NCBI GenBank assembly: GCA_902362715.1
Contig: CABIXN010000006.1
Span: 55,858-119,857 of the forward strand
DNA length: 64,000 nt
DNA from: Lachnospiraceae bacterium
Lineage (GTDB): Bacteria > Bacillota > Clostridia > Lachnospirales > Lachnospiraceae
Direction: 5' to 3'
Below are positions 18,105-27,570 of the stretch, in pieces (the stretch's first letter is position 1; the number at the start of each line of letters is the position of its first letter). The translations under genes were made by a program, and so were the position numbers. Below the pieces are notes generated by a model, which did not search any database, was not told the origin of the DNA, and saw only the letters and a program-made list of their open reading frames with translations.

Positions 18105-18858
18105 CCAGATCACCTCCTGTCAGCGAAAGTACATCCAGAATCTGGTTTAAAAACTCTTTTCTTGTACGCCCTCCCTTTATCAGTTCATGGAAAATCTGTC
18201 CGTCTTTTAAAAATAAAATTCTTTCACAGTAACTTGCCGAAAAAGCATCGTGGGTTACCATCAGGATTGTTGCCCCCATCTGCGTATTCATCTCCGAAAA
18301 CGTTTCCAGAAGCATTCTGGCAGACTTAGAGTCCAAAGCCCCGGTAGGCTCATCCGCAAATACAATTTTGGGCCGGTTAATCAAAGCTCTGGCACAGGCA
18401 CAGCGCTGTTTTTGTCCTCCGGAAACTTCGTATGGAAATTTGTCTGCAATCTGGCTGATTCCAAGACGTTTCAGCATTTCTCCGGAACGAGTTTCAATTT
18501 CCCTTTTGGAATGACTGCAAAGAGACATGGCAAGCTCCACATTCTCTTTCATGGTCAGTGTATCTAACAGGTTAAAATCCTGAAATACAAATCCAAGATT
18601 TTTCTTTCTGAACTCAGCTAATTCATCTTCGTTCAGGCCTGTAATATCCGTTTCCCCATAATATATATGCCCGGAAGTCACCTGATCCACAGTTGCCATA
18701 AGATTTAAAAGAGTTGTCTTGCCGGAACCGGACGCCCCCATAATCCCGGTAAACTCTCCTTTTTGAATCTCCATGGAAATCCGGTCTACGGCCTTTGTCA
18801 CATTCTTTCCTTTTCCATAATATTTTTCAACGTCATCTACACGAATAAATTCACCCAT
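18094..18858 (-). CDS. BceA-like ABC transporter ATP-binding protein
   Basis: 254 residues with Walker A GASGSGKTT, signature VSGGQKQR and Walker B IVFADEPTGALD, typical of the MacB/LolD/BceA group. It powers the permease encoded just downstream. A BceR-like dyad lies about 100 bp upstream of the start. Function in resistance to peptide antibiotics (bacitracin, lantibiotics or similar) is inferred from the full RS-AB arrangement. Confidence 0.9.
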   Translation of the reverse strand: MGEFIRVDDVEKYYGKGKNVTKAVDRISMEIQKGEFTGIMGASGSGKTTLLNLMATVDQVTSGHIYYGETDITGLNEDELAEFRKKNLGFVFQDFNLLDTLTMKENVELAMSLCSHSKREIETRSGEMLKRLGISQIADKFPYEVSGGQKQRCACARALINRPKIVFADEPTGALDSKSARMLLETFSEMNTQMGATILMVTHDAFSASYCERILFLKDGQIFHELIKGGRTRKEFLNQILDVLSLTGGDLDAE

Positions 18859-18905
18859 ATAATATCTTTCCTTTCTTTCAAATTCCGTTTTTCTGAACTG
18901 ATCTT

Positions 18906-18972
18906 ATCATACCCCGTTTTTCATACCACTGGTATCTGATCACCTTTCATGAATCTTACAGATTTGAAAGAT
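18906..18972 (-). promoter_or_regulatory. candidate BceR operator and promoter for the bceAB-like genes
   Basis: The dyad ATCTTACA-GATT-TGAAAGAT at 18953-18972 has half-sites matching at 7 of 8 positions. It fits the TNACA-N4-TGTNA type of site bound by BceR-family regulators, with one change. A -10-like TATGAT lies on the minus strand at 18911-18906, so the dyad centre is roughly 60 bp upstream of the likely start. No good -35 is visible, as expected for an activated promoter. Confidence 0.5.
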
Positions 18973-18975
18973 TTC

Positions 18976-19989
18976 CTATTCGCCAAAATGACTGCTGCCA
19001 TCGGGAAAATGTAGAGAAATACATGTGTACTCTCCTTCTTTTGATTCTGCCGATATGCCGATCCCCAGCCTGCGGCAGAGTTTCCTGCACAGATATAGGC
19101 CAATCCCGGTAGCGGCTGCCTGCATCCTTCCATGACTGCCGGTAAAGCCTTTATCAAAAATACGGTGGATTTCACTGTCTTTGATTCCCATTCCCTGATC
19201 CCATACAGATAACACCGTCTCATTCTTTTGCCTCTGCGTATATAAACGAATCTGACAGCCGTCATCCTTTTTGTATTTTACCGCATTGATCAGCAGCTGA
19301 TTTAAAATAAATCCAACCCATTTATCATCTGAATACACAGTATCTGTTACCTGTTCCACATCAATCTGCGCATGGTTTTGAATCAGCCAGGAGCTTCCCC
19401 GCTGTATAACTTTAACAGCCGTCTGGTAAAGATCAATTTCCCGTATCATATAATCCTGGCTGACAGTATCTGATCTTGCGTAAAACAGCGCCTTTTCCAC
19501 ATCATTTTCCAACTGCTCCAGGCAGACTTTGATTTTTTTCATCTCTTCGTCTTTTTTTGTGCCGCAGATCAGATACATAGAAGTTAAGGGAACTTTCACC
19601 TCATGAATCCAGTTCTCTATAAAATCTTTATATTCTTTCTGGCTGTTTTCCAGTTCATGAACAGCGTCAATCACTGATTTATTTGATTTCCTCAGAATCT
19701 GATGATACAGGCGGTCCTCAAGCCGGAAGGATTTCGGCATCAGCTCTGAAAGCAGATAGGGTTTCTCCAGCTCTTCCAGCAGACCTGACACCTGATTCCA
19801 GTATGTTTTCCGCCGGATATAATCCACAGCCATCCATACTGCAAGCACACAGCACCAGGCAATTAAAAACAGAATGCTCTGGTTCTTTTCAAGCCCCAGC
19901 AGATAAAAAAAAGCAAAGCAGCCTGCCATACAGGCTGCCTGAAACAGCAGTATCATTTTTTTGTCCTTCAAATAGGCCAAAACGGTCAT
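18976..19989 (-). CDS. BceS-like intramembrane-sensing histidine kinase
   Basis: 337 residues with two closely spaced N-terminal helices (about 10-58) and almost no extracellular part, as in BceS-type kinases that take their signal from the partner ABC transporter. The phospho-acceptor is His129 in NWIHEVKVPLTSMYL. N, G1 and G2 boxes follow (NQLLINAVKY, WDQGMGIKD, GIGLYLCRKL). The start overlaps the response-regulator stop by 4 bp. Confidence 0.9.
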   Translation of the reverse strand: MTVLAYLKDKKMILLFQAACMAGCFAFFYLLGLEKNQSILFLIAWCCVLAVWMAVDYIRRKTYWNQVSGLLEELEKPYLLSELMPKSFRLEDRLYHQILRKSNKSVIDAVHELENSQKEYKDFIENWIHEVKVPLTSMYLICGTKKDEEMKKIKVCLEQLENDVEKALFYARSDTVSQDYMIREIDLYQTAVKVIQRGSSWLIQNHAQIDVEQVTDTVYSDDKWVGFILNQLLINAVKYKKDDGCQIRLYTQRQKNETVLSVWDQGMGIKDSEIHRIFDKGFTGSHGRMQAAATGIGLYLCRKLCRRLGIGISAESKEGEYTCISLHFPDGSSHFGE

Positions 19990-20660
19990 ACAATATATCC
20001 CTGTCCTCTCCTGGTTTTGATTAGTTCCCCCGCCCCGATTTCCTGAAGCTTTGCCCGGATCCTGGTCACATTCACGCTTAACGTATTGTCATCTATAAAA
20101 ATCTGATTTTCCCACAGATCCTCAATGAGATCTGCTCTGGGTACAATCTGGCCGCTGTGGCTGAATAAATAATAACAGATACGAAATTCATTTTTTGTAA
20201 GCTCTGACCGTTTTTCGCCAAAAGAAACTGTACTGTTCAGAATATTTAAGCATACTCCGCCGCATACCAGCTGATTTTTGACATCCACCGACTTCCGCTT
20301 CCCGGAGCGTTTTAACACCGCCGCAATTCTTGCCAGCAGAACCGGCGCATGATAAGGCTTTGCCACATAATCATCTGCTCCCGCCATCATGCCTTCCAGC
20401 TCATCCATAGATGTACTTCTTCCGGTGACAAATATAATGGGGATATCCGCTTTTTCTCTGATCTGCCTGCACAAAAACGTTCCATTTGCTCCCGGCAGAT
20501 TTACATCCAGCAAAATAAGATCAGGAGAAGCTCTCAGAACATCCCCTGCTATATCATCAAAGCTTTCTGCCGCCGCTGTCCTGTATCCGGAATGTGTTAA
20601 CAGCTGTACAAGCTCCATACGGATTGACGCCTCATCTTCAATTATATAAATCAACTCCAC
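19986..20660 (-). CDS. BceR-like OmpR-family response regulator
   Basis: 224 residues: receiver domain with phospho-acceptor Asp52 (LILLDVNLPG), Lys near 102 (YVAKPYHAP), and a C-terminal winged helix (ELTKNEFRICYYLFSHSGQI). The start is a GTG at 20660, preceded by AAAGGA, and overlaps the end of the upstream dehydrogenase gene by 10 bp. It is expected to control the bceAB-like genes through the dyad at 18953-18972, and possibly the penicillin-binding protein gene. Confidence 0.9.
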   Translation of the reverse strand: MELIYIIEDEASIRMELVQLLTHSGYRTAAAESFDDIAGDVLRASPDLILLDVNLPGANGTFLCRQIREKADIPIIFVTGRSTSMDELEGMMAGADDYVAKPYHAPVLLARIAAVLKRSGKRKSVDVKNQLVCGGVCLNILNSTVSFGEKRSELTKNEFRICYYLFSHSGQIVPRADLIEDLWENQIFIDDNTLSVNVTRIRAKLQEIGAGELIKTRRGQGYIV

Positions 20661-21748
20661 AATTTTATATCCTTTCCTGAGATCTCTGATACAGGCGTCT
20701 GCAATCCCTCAAAATAAATTGCACATTTAATGATATGATCCTGCTTCTGCTCAAATATACGGTAAGCCTCTTTTATTTTTGAAAAGGGGAAACGATGGGT
20801 AATCAGACATTCTGCATTTAATTTTCCCTCCTTAATAAGCCTTAGAATTTCATCGCAGCGGCAGGCATCTACACCGCCGGTTTTAAAGATCAGATTTTTT
20901 CCGTACATTTGGGGCAGCGGTAATACCTGTTTTTTTTCATACATAGCCTCAAGCACCACAATTCCATTAGGTCTTGCAGCTTTCCAGGCAAGTTCAAAGG
21001 TATTTTCGCCTCCGGCTGCTTCGATGACGCAGTCAGCCCCTCTGCCGGCACTGGTCTGTTTTACAAATTTCTCCAGATCTTCCTTCTTGGGATTTACAAC
21101 AATATCCGCCAGCCCGTTCTCAAAAGCTGTCTTCAGACGAAATTCATCCGTATCAGCCGCAATTACATGCTTTGGCTGATACAGCTGTGCAGCCATCATA
21201 GTACACAGTCCCGCCGGTCCCGCTCCCAGTACCAGCACAGTATCCCCTTTTTTGATTTCTCCAAGTCCTGCGGCCCAGTATCCGGTGGAAAGCAGATCTC
21301 CTGTAAACAAAGCTGCCTCATCAGAGACCCCTTCCGGAATCCGGTTTAACCCCTGATTGGCATGAGGAATCCGCACATACTCCGCCTGGCCTCCGTCAAT
21401 CCTACATCCAAGCATCCAGCCCCCTTCTGAATCCTCACAATTGTTTACAAATCCATGATTACAATAAAAACATGAGCCGCAGAAGGATTCCACATTCACG
21501 GCTACCCGGTCTCCTGCCGCCACCCCTTTTACAGCCGGGCCGGTCTGTTCCACAACACCTACAAATTCATGTCCTAGTATGACGCCCCGGGCGGCCTTGG
21601 GCACAGCTCCATGCAGTATATGAATATCGCTGCTGCAGATGGTTGTCAGTGTCACTCTGACGATAGCATCTGTATCTTTTAACAGGGATGGTTTTTCTCG
21701 TTCACAAAGCTCTGCCTTTCCCTCTTTCGTATATACAACCGCTTTCAT
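20651..21748 (-). CDS. zinc-dependent medium-chain alcohol dehydrogenase
   Basis: 365 residues. The catalytic zinc ligands are in 'TICSSDIHI' (Cys) and 'GHEFVGVVE' (His-Glu). A structural zinc loop CGSCFYCNHGFVNNC is present, and the NAD(P) site is VLGAGPAG. It belongs to the threonine/isopropanol/sorbitol dehydrogenase branch, and the substrate is not determined. The start is 1 bp after the cytX stop, and the 3' end overlaps the response-regulator start. It therefore links the thiamin genes and the Bce system in one transcription direction. Confidence 0.85.
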   Translation of the reverse strand: MKAVVYTKEGKAELCEREKPSLLKDTDAIVRVTLTTICSSDIHILHGAVPKAARGVILGHEFVGVVEQTGPAVKGVAAGDRVAVNVESFCGSCFYCNHGFVNNCEDSEGGWMLGCRIDGGQAEYVRIPHANQGLNRIPEGVSDEAALFTGDLLSTGYWAAGLGEIKKGDTVLVLGAGPAGLCTMMAAQLYQPKHVIAADTDEFRLKTAFENGLADIVVNPKKEDLEKFVKQTSAGRGADCVIEAAGGENTFELAWKAARPNGIVVLEAMYEKKQVLPLPQMYGKNLIFKTGGVDACRCDEILRLIKEGKLNAECLITHRFPFSKIKEAYRIFEQKQDHIIKCAIYFEGLQTPVSEISGKDIKLWS

Positions 21749-21749
21749 A

Positions 21750-22955
21750 TCAGCTGTCTCCTATTTCTTTTTCTTTCACCGTCTGATTTCTCATCCTGAT
21801 TTTCCCCACCACCACACAAAGCAACGCTGTGATTACCATATCCGGCAATGTATTTCCCAAAGGCAGATCAATGGTCATCAGATATCGGTACAGCAAAAAT
21901 CCAAGTCCCCAGACCATGAGATTTGCAATATCAAAATTTCTTAAGACGCACCTGTGCTTTAGCACAAAAAAATCTGCAATCTGAACTGCCACCATAGGAG
22001 CAAATACCGAGCCGATCAAATACAGAAAATCTGTAATATCATCCATGGGAAATATCATGGCTCCGGCAGTCCCCACAACAACAGCCGCCAGGGCTGCCCA
22101 TTTCTCATTAATTTTCCCGGAAATTGACACACTAGAAACTCCCGCAGAAAATGCATCCAGAAACGTAGTAGTTACCGTTGAAAAAATAATAATTAAAAGT
22201 CCTGCCACACCCAGTCCTGCTTTTACCATAATAGAAGCAATATCGGACTCACCGGTAAAAATCGCAATTCCCATGCCGATAATATACATCCAGCAGCTGA
22301 CAATACCGTACACAACCGTGCTGACTGCCGAAGCAGCCACCGGCTGCTTTGCCTCTCTGATATAATCGCTGATCACAGGCAGCCAGGACAGCGGCATTGC
22401 CACCGACAATTCCACAGCCGCCCCAAAGGTCATAGCCTCTCCCAGGGGTGAAGATACAGAAGTGTCTGCAAAAATAATCCGGCATAAGATCAATGTCAAA
22501 ATAAAAAGAGCTGTCATAGCTATGAGATTTACTTTGCCAAGATTAGAAACGCCAATCAAAATCCATAAAGCAATCAGGCCCCCGATTACCAGACACCATA
22601 CCCATTTTCCGGTATGGAAAATCCCGTCCGCAGCCAGAGCTCCATCATAAATCATAATGGCTGTCCATCCCACCAGCTGCAGGACATTTAAAAAGGAAAA
22701 CAAAAGTCCGCCCCGTTTTCCAAAGCTGACTTTTACTGTTTCCATAGCGCTTTTTCGTTGTTTTCCACCAATCACTCCCGCCAAAAACAACAGAATGCAT
22801 CCGATTAGATGCCCCAGAATAATTGCCTGAACACCCTTTGAAAATCCAAGGGGCGCAAGATAAGTTCCCGTAAGAATTTCCGCAATGGACACACCGGCCC
22901 CAAACCAGATCAGTCCATTGGCAAACAATGATGTTCCTTTTTTATTGCTGCTCAT
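21750..22955 (-). CDS. cytX: hydroxymethylpyrimidine permease CytX
   Basis: About 401 residues with twelve predicted helices of the nucleobase:cation symporter-1 family. Characteristic segments are 'FGAGVSIAEILTGTYLAPLG' near the start and 'AMPLSWLPVISDY' mid-protein. It imports the pyrimidine precursor of thiamin. The ATG at 22955 follows GGAGGG and overlaps thiD by 14 bp. The longer frame from 22997 has no site. Its position after thiM, thiE and thiD supports thiamin salvage over cytosine uptake. Confidence 0.88.
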   Translation of the reverse strand: MSSNKKGTSLFANGLIWFGAGVSIAEILTGTYLAPLGFSKGVQAIILGHLIGCILLFLAGVIGGKQRKSAMETVKVSFGKRGGLLFSFLNVLQLVGWTAIMIYDGALAADGIFHTGKWVWCLVIGGLIALWILIGVSNLGKVNLIAMTALFILTLILCRIIFADTSVSSPLGEAMTFGAAVELSVAMPLSWLPVISDYIREAKQPVAASAVSTVVYGIVSCWMYIIGMGIAIFTGESDIASIMVKAGLGVAGLLIIIFSTVTTTFLDAFSAGVSSVSISGKINEKWAALAAVVVGTAGAMIFPMDDITDFLYLIGSVFAPMVAVQIADFFVLKHRCVLRNFDIANLMVWGLGFLLYRYLMTIDLPLGNTLPDMVITALLCVVVGKIRMRNQTVKEKEIGDS

Positions 22956-23760
22956 GAAACCCTCCATTTTCCAGAACCTTACAGATGCCAAAAGCATGAT
23001 TCATAGGACCGCTTCCCCGCCCCAGATCAAGCATATCTTTCAGGGCCCCTGATATGTATTCCTTTGCCAGCATCACCGCTTCTGTCAGGCTGCTGCCTTT
23101 TGCCAGATTAGAAGCTATGGCACTTGACAGTGTACATCCGGTTCCGTGAGTATTGGGATTATTAATTCTTTTTCCGTAAAACCACTGTATCTTCCCCTTA
23201 TCATACAGCAGATCATTGGCATCATTCAGCTGATGCCCGCCTTTGCATAATACGGCGCAGCCATACTGATTACTGATAAGCTCTGAGGCTTTTACCATAT
23301 CTTCTTCCGTCTCAATCTCAATCCCGGACAGTACTTTTGCTTCTGGTATATTCGGTGTCAGAACTGCCGCCAGGGGAAGAAGTCTTTGCTTCAATGTCAG
23401 TACTGCCTCATCACTGATAAGCTTTGATCCGCTTGTAGCCACCATAACCGGGTCCACAACAATATTTTCAGCTCCGTACTCCTCCAGCTTGTCCGCAATC
23501 ACGTGAATCAGCGCACTTGAGGACACCATACCTATCTTCACCGCATCCGGACGGATATCTGTAAATATGCTGTCTAACTGCTCTCCCATAAACGTTTCCG
23601 TAACTTCCATAACAGACTGTACCCCAGTGGTATTCTGGGCAGTCAAAGCAGTAATGGCACTCATAGCATATACGCCATTGGTTATCATCGTTTTAATATC
23701 AGCCTGTATCCCTGCGCCGCCGCTTGAGTCACTGCCCGCAATTGTTAATGCTGTTTTCAT
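22942..23760 (-). CDS. thiD: hydroxymethylpyrimidine/phosphomethylpyrimidine kinase ThiD
   Basis: 272 residues of the ribokinase fold: 'TIAGSDSSGGAGIQADIKT' at the N-terminus and 'NPNTHGTGCTLSSAIASNLA' with the catalytic Asp-free GTGC anion hole near 215. It phosphorylates HMP twice to HMP-PP for ThiE. Length is normal. It lies between thiE and cytX with good ribosome-binding sites. Confidence 0.95.
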   Translation of the reverse strand: MKTALTIAGSDSSGGAGIQADIKTMITNGVYAMSAITALTAQNTTGVQSVMEVTETFMGEQLDSIFTDIRPDAVKIGMVSSSALIHVIADKLEEYGAENIVVDPVMVATSGSKLISDEAVLTLKQRLLPLAAVLTPNIPEAKVLSGIEIETEEDMVKASELISNQYGCAVLCKGGHQLNDANDLLYDKGKIQWFYGKRINNPNTHGTGCTLSSAIASNLAKGSSLTEAVMLAKEYISGALKDMLDLGRGSGPMNHAFGICKVLENGGFHEQQ

Positions 23761-23790
23761 GTTTTACTCCTTCTATTAATCTGCAGGACA

Positions 23791-24429
23791 TCATTCTGCA
23801 ATCTGTTTTACTTTTGCCAGAAGTTCTTCTGTGGCAGATCTGATATCCGCAGCCCCAAAGACAGCGCTGACCACGGCCACACCGCAGATTCCGCTTCCTT
23901 TCAGTGTTAATATATTATCTGTTCCAATCCCTCCGATGGCCACCACCGGAATATCCACTGCCTGGCAGATCTCTTTTAATGTCTGTTTATCCACATCTTC
24001 TGCATCTGTTTTGGTTCCGGTGGGAAATACTGCTCCCACCCCCAGATAATCAGCCCCATGGGAAAAAGCCCGGACTGCTTCTTCTACTGTTCTGGCAGAA
24101 ACTCCGATAATAGCGGTATCGCCCAGCTTTTTTCTCACATCCAGCGCTTCCATATCGCTCTGTCCTACATGAACGCCATCAGCCTGTATCTTTTGTGCCA
24201 GCTCCACATTATCATTAATAAGAAACGGAATTTGATACCTGCGGCACAGCTTCTGGATTTCAACAGCCTCTTTAAAAAACTGATCCTCCTTAAGCTCCTT
24301 CTCTCTTAGCTGTATCATTGTGGCCCCGCCCTTAATTGCTTCCTCTACCTGCTGATACAGACTCTGCCCCTTCAGCCAGCTTCTGTCTGTTACTGCATAC
24401 AGCAGCAAATCTTTTTTATCGCACTTCAT
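23791..24429 (-). CDS. thiE: thiamin phosphate synthase ThiE
   Basis: 212 residues, TIM barrel. Diagnostic segments: 'LYAVTDRSWLKG', 'MIQLREKEL', 'FLINDNVELA', 'ADGVHVGQSDM', 'DYLGVGAVFPTGTK' and 'VVAIGGI'. It joins HMP-PP and thiazole phosphate. The start at 24429 follows GGAG and overlaps the thiM stop by 14 bp. Confidence 0.95.
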   Translation of the reverse strand: MKCDKKDLLLYAVTDRSWLKGQSLYQQVEEAIKGGATMIQLREKELKEDQFFKEAVEIQKLCRRYQIPFLINDNVELAQKIQADGVHVGQSDMEALDVRKKLGDTAIIGVSARTVEEAVRAFSHGADYLGVGAVFPTGTKTDAEDVDKQTLKEICQAVDIPVVAIGGIGTDNILTLKGSGICGVAVVSAVFGAADIRSATEELLAKVKQIAE

Positions 24430-25237
24430 AATCTGCTCCCTTATCTAACATTTCTGCATTCATATTGTATACTGCATCAATCATCCGGTTCCGGTACGCA
24501 GCATTTCCATCCTGAGGCTGCATATAATTCCATCCGGTTTCTCCGGCGACACCCATAGCACACACGGCTGCGGCGGCGGCTTCCAGCCGGCAATCCGGAT
24601 TGGCAGCCAAAAATGCTGTCATTAATCCCGAAAGCTGACAGCCGGTCCCGGTAATCCTGCCCATCTCCGGCCGGCCGTTTCGGATAACATAGCAAATCTT
24701 GCTGTCACTGACAAGATCAATGGCTCCCGTCACCGCAATGATACACTTAAATTTTTCCGCAGTTTCCTTTACAAATAAAACCGCCTGGTCCAGATTTGCT
24801 TCCGATACGGCATCTTTCAGATCTGCATCCACGCCTCTGGTGGAAGAATGCACACCCGCCAGTGTTTTAATCTCAGAAACATTTCCCCGAATAACCGTAA
24901 ACGGAATTTCATGTATCAGATTCATGGCTGTATCTGTCCGCATAGTACTGGCCCCGGCTCCCACAGGATCCAGCAAAACAGGATGTCCAAGATCTGCAGC
25001 CCGCTTCCCTGCCAGCAGCATGGACCGCACCGTCCTGGAATTTAAAGTTCCGATATTAATATTTAACCCATTGCAGATGGAGGTTATCTCCTCTGCCTCC
25101 TCCTGTGCATCCGCCATAATTGGACTTGCACCGCAGGCCAGTATCATATTGGCTACATCATTTACCGTTACATAATTTGTGATATTATGAATCAGCGGCG
25201 CTTCTATTCTTACATTTTCAAGACACTTTCCCAGCAT
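24416..25237 (-). CDS. thiM: hydroxyethylthiazole kinase ThiM
   Basis: 273 residues of the ribokinase-like ThiM family: 'PLIHNITNYVTVNDVANMIL' at the N-terminus, 'LLDPVGAGAS' mid-protein and 'RITGTGCQLSGL' in the active site. It phosphorylates the thiazole alcohol for ThiE. It is first in the salvage operon and has AAGGAG 8 bp before ATG. The 80 bp upstream are too short for a TPP riboswitch, and none of its conserved elements is visible there. Confidence 0.95.
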   Translation of the reverse strand: MLGKCLENVRIEAPLIHNITNYVTVNDVANMILACGASPIMADAQEEAEEITSICNGLNINIGTLNSRTVRSMLLAGKRAADLGHPVLLDPVGAGASTMRTDTAMNLIHEIPFTVIRGNVSEIKTLAGVHSSTRGVDADLKDAVSEANLDQAVLFVKETAEKFKCIIAVTGAIDLVSDSKICYVIRNGRPEMGRITGTGCQLSGLMTAFLAANPDCRLEAAAAAVCAMGVAGETGWNYMQPQDGNAAYRNRMIDAVYNMNAEMLDKGADYEVR

Positions 25238-25317
25238 ATAATAACTCCTTTTTTACTTCTTATTTTTTAATGATATGCTTTTTCAACTATATCCCGGCAG
25301 CTAAAGGCCCGCAAGAC

Positions 25318-26655
25318 TTACCGCAGCCGGTGAATACGCATCAGGCACCCCGCCGTTACTACTGCTGCAGCCCCAATCCAGGCCAGAGGCTCCGCCCAGA
25401 AAATGGCTGTTACTCCCCAGAATCCAGTTAAAAACAGGGCCGCTCCAACACGCATAAAAAATTCCACTCCGCCGGAAATCAACGGTATTACGGCATTGCC
25501 AAGTCCCTGTACCGCGCTTCGAAACACATGCAGCAGATACAGCGCAAATAAAAAGATACTGAGCATTGTTAAATAACGGTAAGAGACCTCAAGAACCTGA
25601 GGCGCCGTCTTATCAGAAAAATCAATGAATATGCGGAGAATATATTTTCCCCACAGCAGCATCACCGTTGTCACTCCGGCAGCAATGACCATAGATGCCA
25701 GAAAGGCACTTTTCATTCCTTTCCGAATTCTTTTATGTAAACCTGCCCCAAAGTTCTGCGCCATATAAGTGGTAACAGCATAACCGAAAGAAAAACCGGA
25801 GCTTTCCATAAGCCCCAGTAGCTTATTGGATGCTGTAAACGCCGCCACATACACCGTGCCATGCACATTAATGGCAGACTGTAAGACCATCCCGCCAATG
25901 ACAATTACTACATGCTGCAGCGCCAGGGGCAGCCCCATGCTGCACAGCTCTTTTAAAGACGCCGGGTCCAGCTTCCAGTCTTCCCGCTTCATCTGTATAA
26001 TCTCTATCCGCTTAATCACTGCCAGGCAGTATAAAAAAGCAAGCAGCTGCGCCGTAACTGTAGCTGCTGCGGCTCCTATAATTCCCCAGTGAAATACCAT
26101 AACAAATAAAAGATCCAGTACAACGTTAATACCTCCGGCAATTAAAACTGCAAGCAGAGGTGTTCTGCCATCCCCCAGAGCACGAAGTATTGCTGCCGCC
26201 ATATTATATGCCATAATTACCATAGTACCGGCAAACATTACCGTAAGATAGGATACTGCCCCCGGCAGAATATCACCCGGAGTTTTTAAAATAGTTAAAA
26301 TCGGCCGGATTAAAAGCTCTCCCGCTATCGTCAGCACCACCCCGATTGTTACACACAAAAATACTGACATAGTAACGGATTTCTTAAGCCGTTCCCGGTT
26401 ACCCTCCCCGAAATGATGGGCAATCCGGGTGGCAAATCCCTGTGTCATAGCCATAATTACCCACAAAATCAGCCAATATGTCCAGTCCGCCGCGCCTACT
26501 GAAGCCAGCGCCTTAATCCCTACACCACGCCCTACAATGATTGCATCCACAATGGTATACAGCTGCTGTCCCAGGTTTCCAATCATCAGTGGAACGGCAA
26601 GGGTAATCAGTAATCCCAGAGGTTTTCCCTGGGTCATATCTTTTACTCTGCTCAT
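25318..26655 (-). CDS. MATE-family efflux transporter
   Basis: 445 residues, twelve helices in two repeats. The N-terminus 'LLITLAVPLMIGNLGQQLYT' followed by IVD is typical of Clostridia MATE proteins. These export organic cations or drugs using Na+ or H+. It stands apart from the thiM gene by 80 bp and may be transcribed with it. The substrate is unknown. Confidence 0.9.
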   Translation of the reverse strand: MSRVKDMTQGKPLGLLITLAVPLMIGNLGQQLYTIVDAIIVGRGVGIKALASVGAADWTYWLILWVIMAMTQGFATRIAHHFGEGNRERLKKSVTMSVFLCVTIGVVLTIAGELLIRPILTILKTPGDILPGAVSYLTVMFAGTMVIMAYNMAAAILRALGDGRTPLLAVLIAGGINVVLDLLFVMVFHWGIIGAAAATVTAQLLAFLYCLAVIKRIEIIQMKREDWKLDPASLKELCSMGLPLALQHVVIVIGGMVLQSAINVHGTVYVAAFTASNKLLGLMESSGFSFGYAVTTYMAQNFGAGLHKRIRKGMKSAFLASMVIAAGVTTVMLLWGKYILRIFIDFSDKTAPQVLEVSYRYLTMLSIFLFALYLLHVFRSAVQGLGNAVIPLISGGVEFFMRVGAALFLTGFWGVTAIFWAEPLAWIGAAAVVTAGCLMRIHRLR

Positions 26656-26743
26656 CTAATGTTCTTCCTTTTTCGTATTTTTAAATCTTTTCGGATATTT
26701 CTAATTATAAATTAAATAAAGTAAAATTCAACTGTCCTAAATT

Positions 26744-26788
26744 CAAGTCTCGCTCTCGCAAGACTTGTACAAAGCTCTGACCAGCTTT
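26744..26788 (-). terminator. tandem hairpins after the ZIP gene, partial copy of a dispersed repeat
   Basis: AAGTCT/AGACTT arms (26745-26766) and AAAGCT/AGCTTT arms (26771-26788) form two adjacent hairpins just after the ZIP stop codon. The first matches the AAGTCTCGC-GCGAGACTT hairpin of the repeats at 35079-35262 and 38674-38768. U-tracts are weak, so termination is likely but not certain. Confidence 0.45.
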
Positions 26789-26790
26789 CA

Positions 26791-27570
26791 TTACCCCAAA
26801 GCCACATCCAGAATCATCATAATCACAAATCCTATGGCAAACCCAATGGTGCCAATATTGCTGTGTTCTCCCTGGCTGGCCTCCGGTATCAGTTCTTCCA
26901 CCACTACATAAATCATCGCCCCAGCCGCAAAACTCAAAAGGTAAGGTAAAATGGGCGTCAGCAGGCCTGACAGCAGAATGGTTATACCTCCGGCTAAAGG
27001 CTCCACAATTCCCGAAAGCATTCCATAAGTAAATGCTCTCCCCTTTCCGATTCCTTCACTTCTTAAGGGCAGTGAAATAATCGCTCCTTCCGGAAAATTT
27101 TGAATGGCAATGCCGATTGCCAGGGCAAAAGCTCCCGTCAGCGTTATAGGTGTACTATCCGCAAGCATCCCGGCAAACACAACTCCAACTGCCATTCCTT
27201 CCGGAATATTGTGTAAAGTTACCGCCAGCACCAGCATTGTAGTTTTTTTCAAAGCAGCTTTGGGTCCCTCCGGCTGGCGGCTTCCCATATGCAGATGCGG
27301 AATAAGCCGGTCCATCAGCAGTAAAAATAAAATTCCGGCAATAAACCCTGCAGCGGCAGGAACAAATGCCAGCTTATCAAGCTCTTCTGACATATCCATA
27401 GCCGGAATCAGCAAAGACCAGACAGAAGCCGCGACCATAACACCGGACGCAAATCCCAGCAGCAATTTTTGTACCAGCGGCCGAATCTGTTTTCTCATAA
27501 AAAACACACAGGCTGAGCCTAGCATCGTTCCCGCAAATGGAATCAATAGTCCCGCTAATAGATACATCAT
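26791..27570 (-). CDS. ZIP-family metal transporter
   Basis: 259 residues with eight predicted helices. Metal-site helices are visible as 'VTLHNIPEGMAVGVVFAG' and 'AIQNFPEGAIISLPL' (HNxPEG and QNxPEG). These proteins move Zn2+ or other divalent metals into the cytosol. The start overlaps the stop of the upstream MATE gene, so the two are probably co-translated. Confidence 0.9.
   Translation of the reverse strand: MMYLLAGLLIPFAGTMLGSACVFFMRKQIRPLVQKLLLGFASGVMVAASVWSLLIPAMDMSEELDKLAFVPAAAGFIAGILFLLLMDRLIPHLHMGSRQPEGPKAALKKTTMLVLAVTLHNIPEGMAVGVVFAGMLADSTPITLTGAFALAIGIAIQNFPEGAIISLPLRSEGIGKGRAFTYGMLSGIVEPLAGGITILLSGLLTPILPYLLSFAAGAMIYVVVEELIPEASQGEHSNIGTIGFAIGFVIMMILDVALG

Noticed and set aside
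25238..25317. TPP riboswitch before thiM
   Set aside because: Only 80 bp separate it from the MATE gene, and the conserved CUGAGA and GGGUGC-type elements are not seen.
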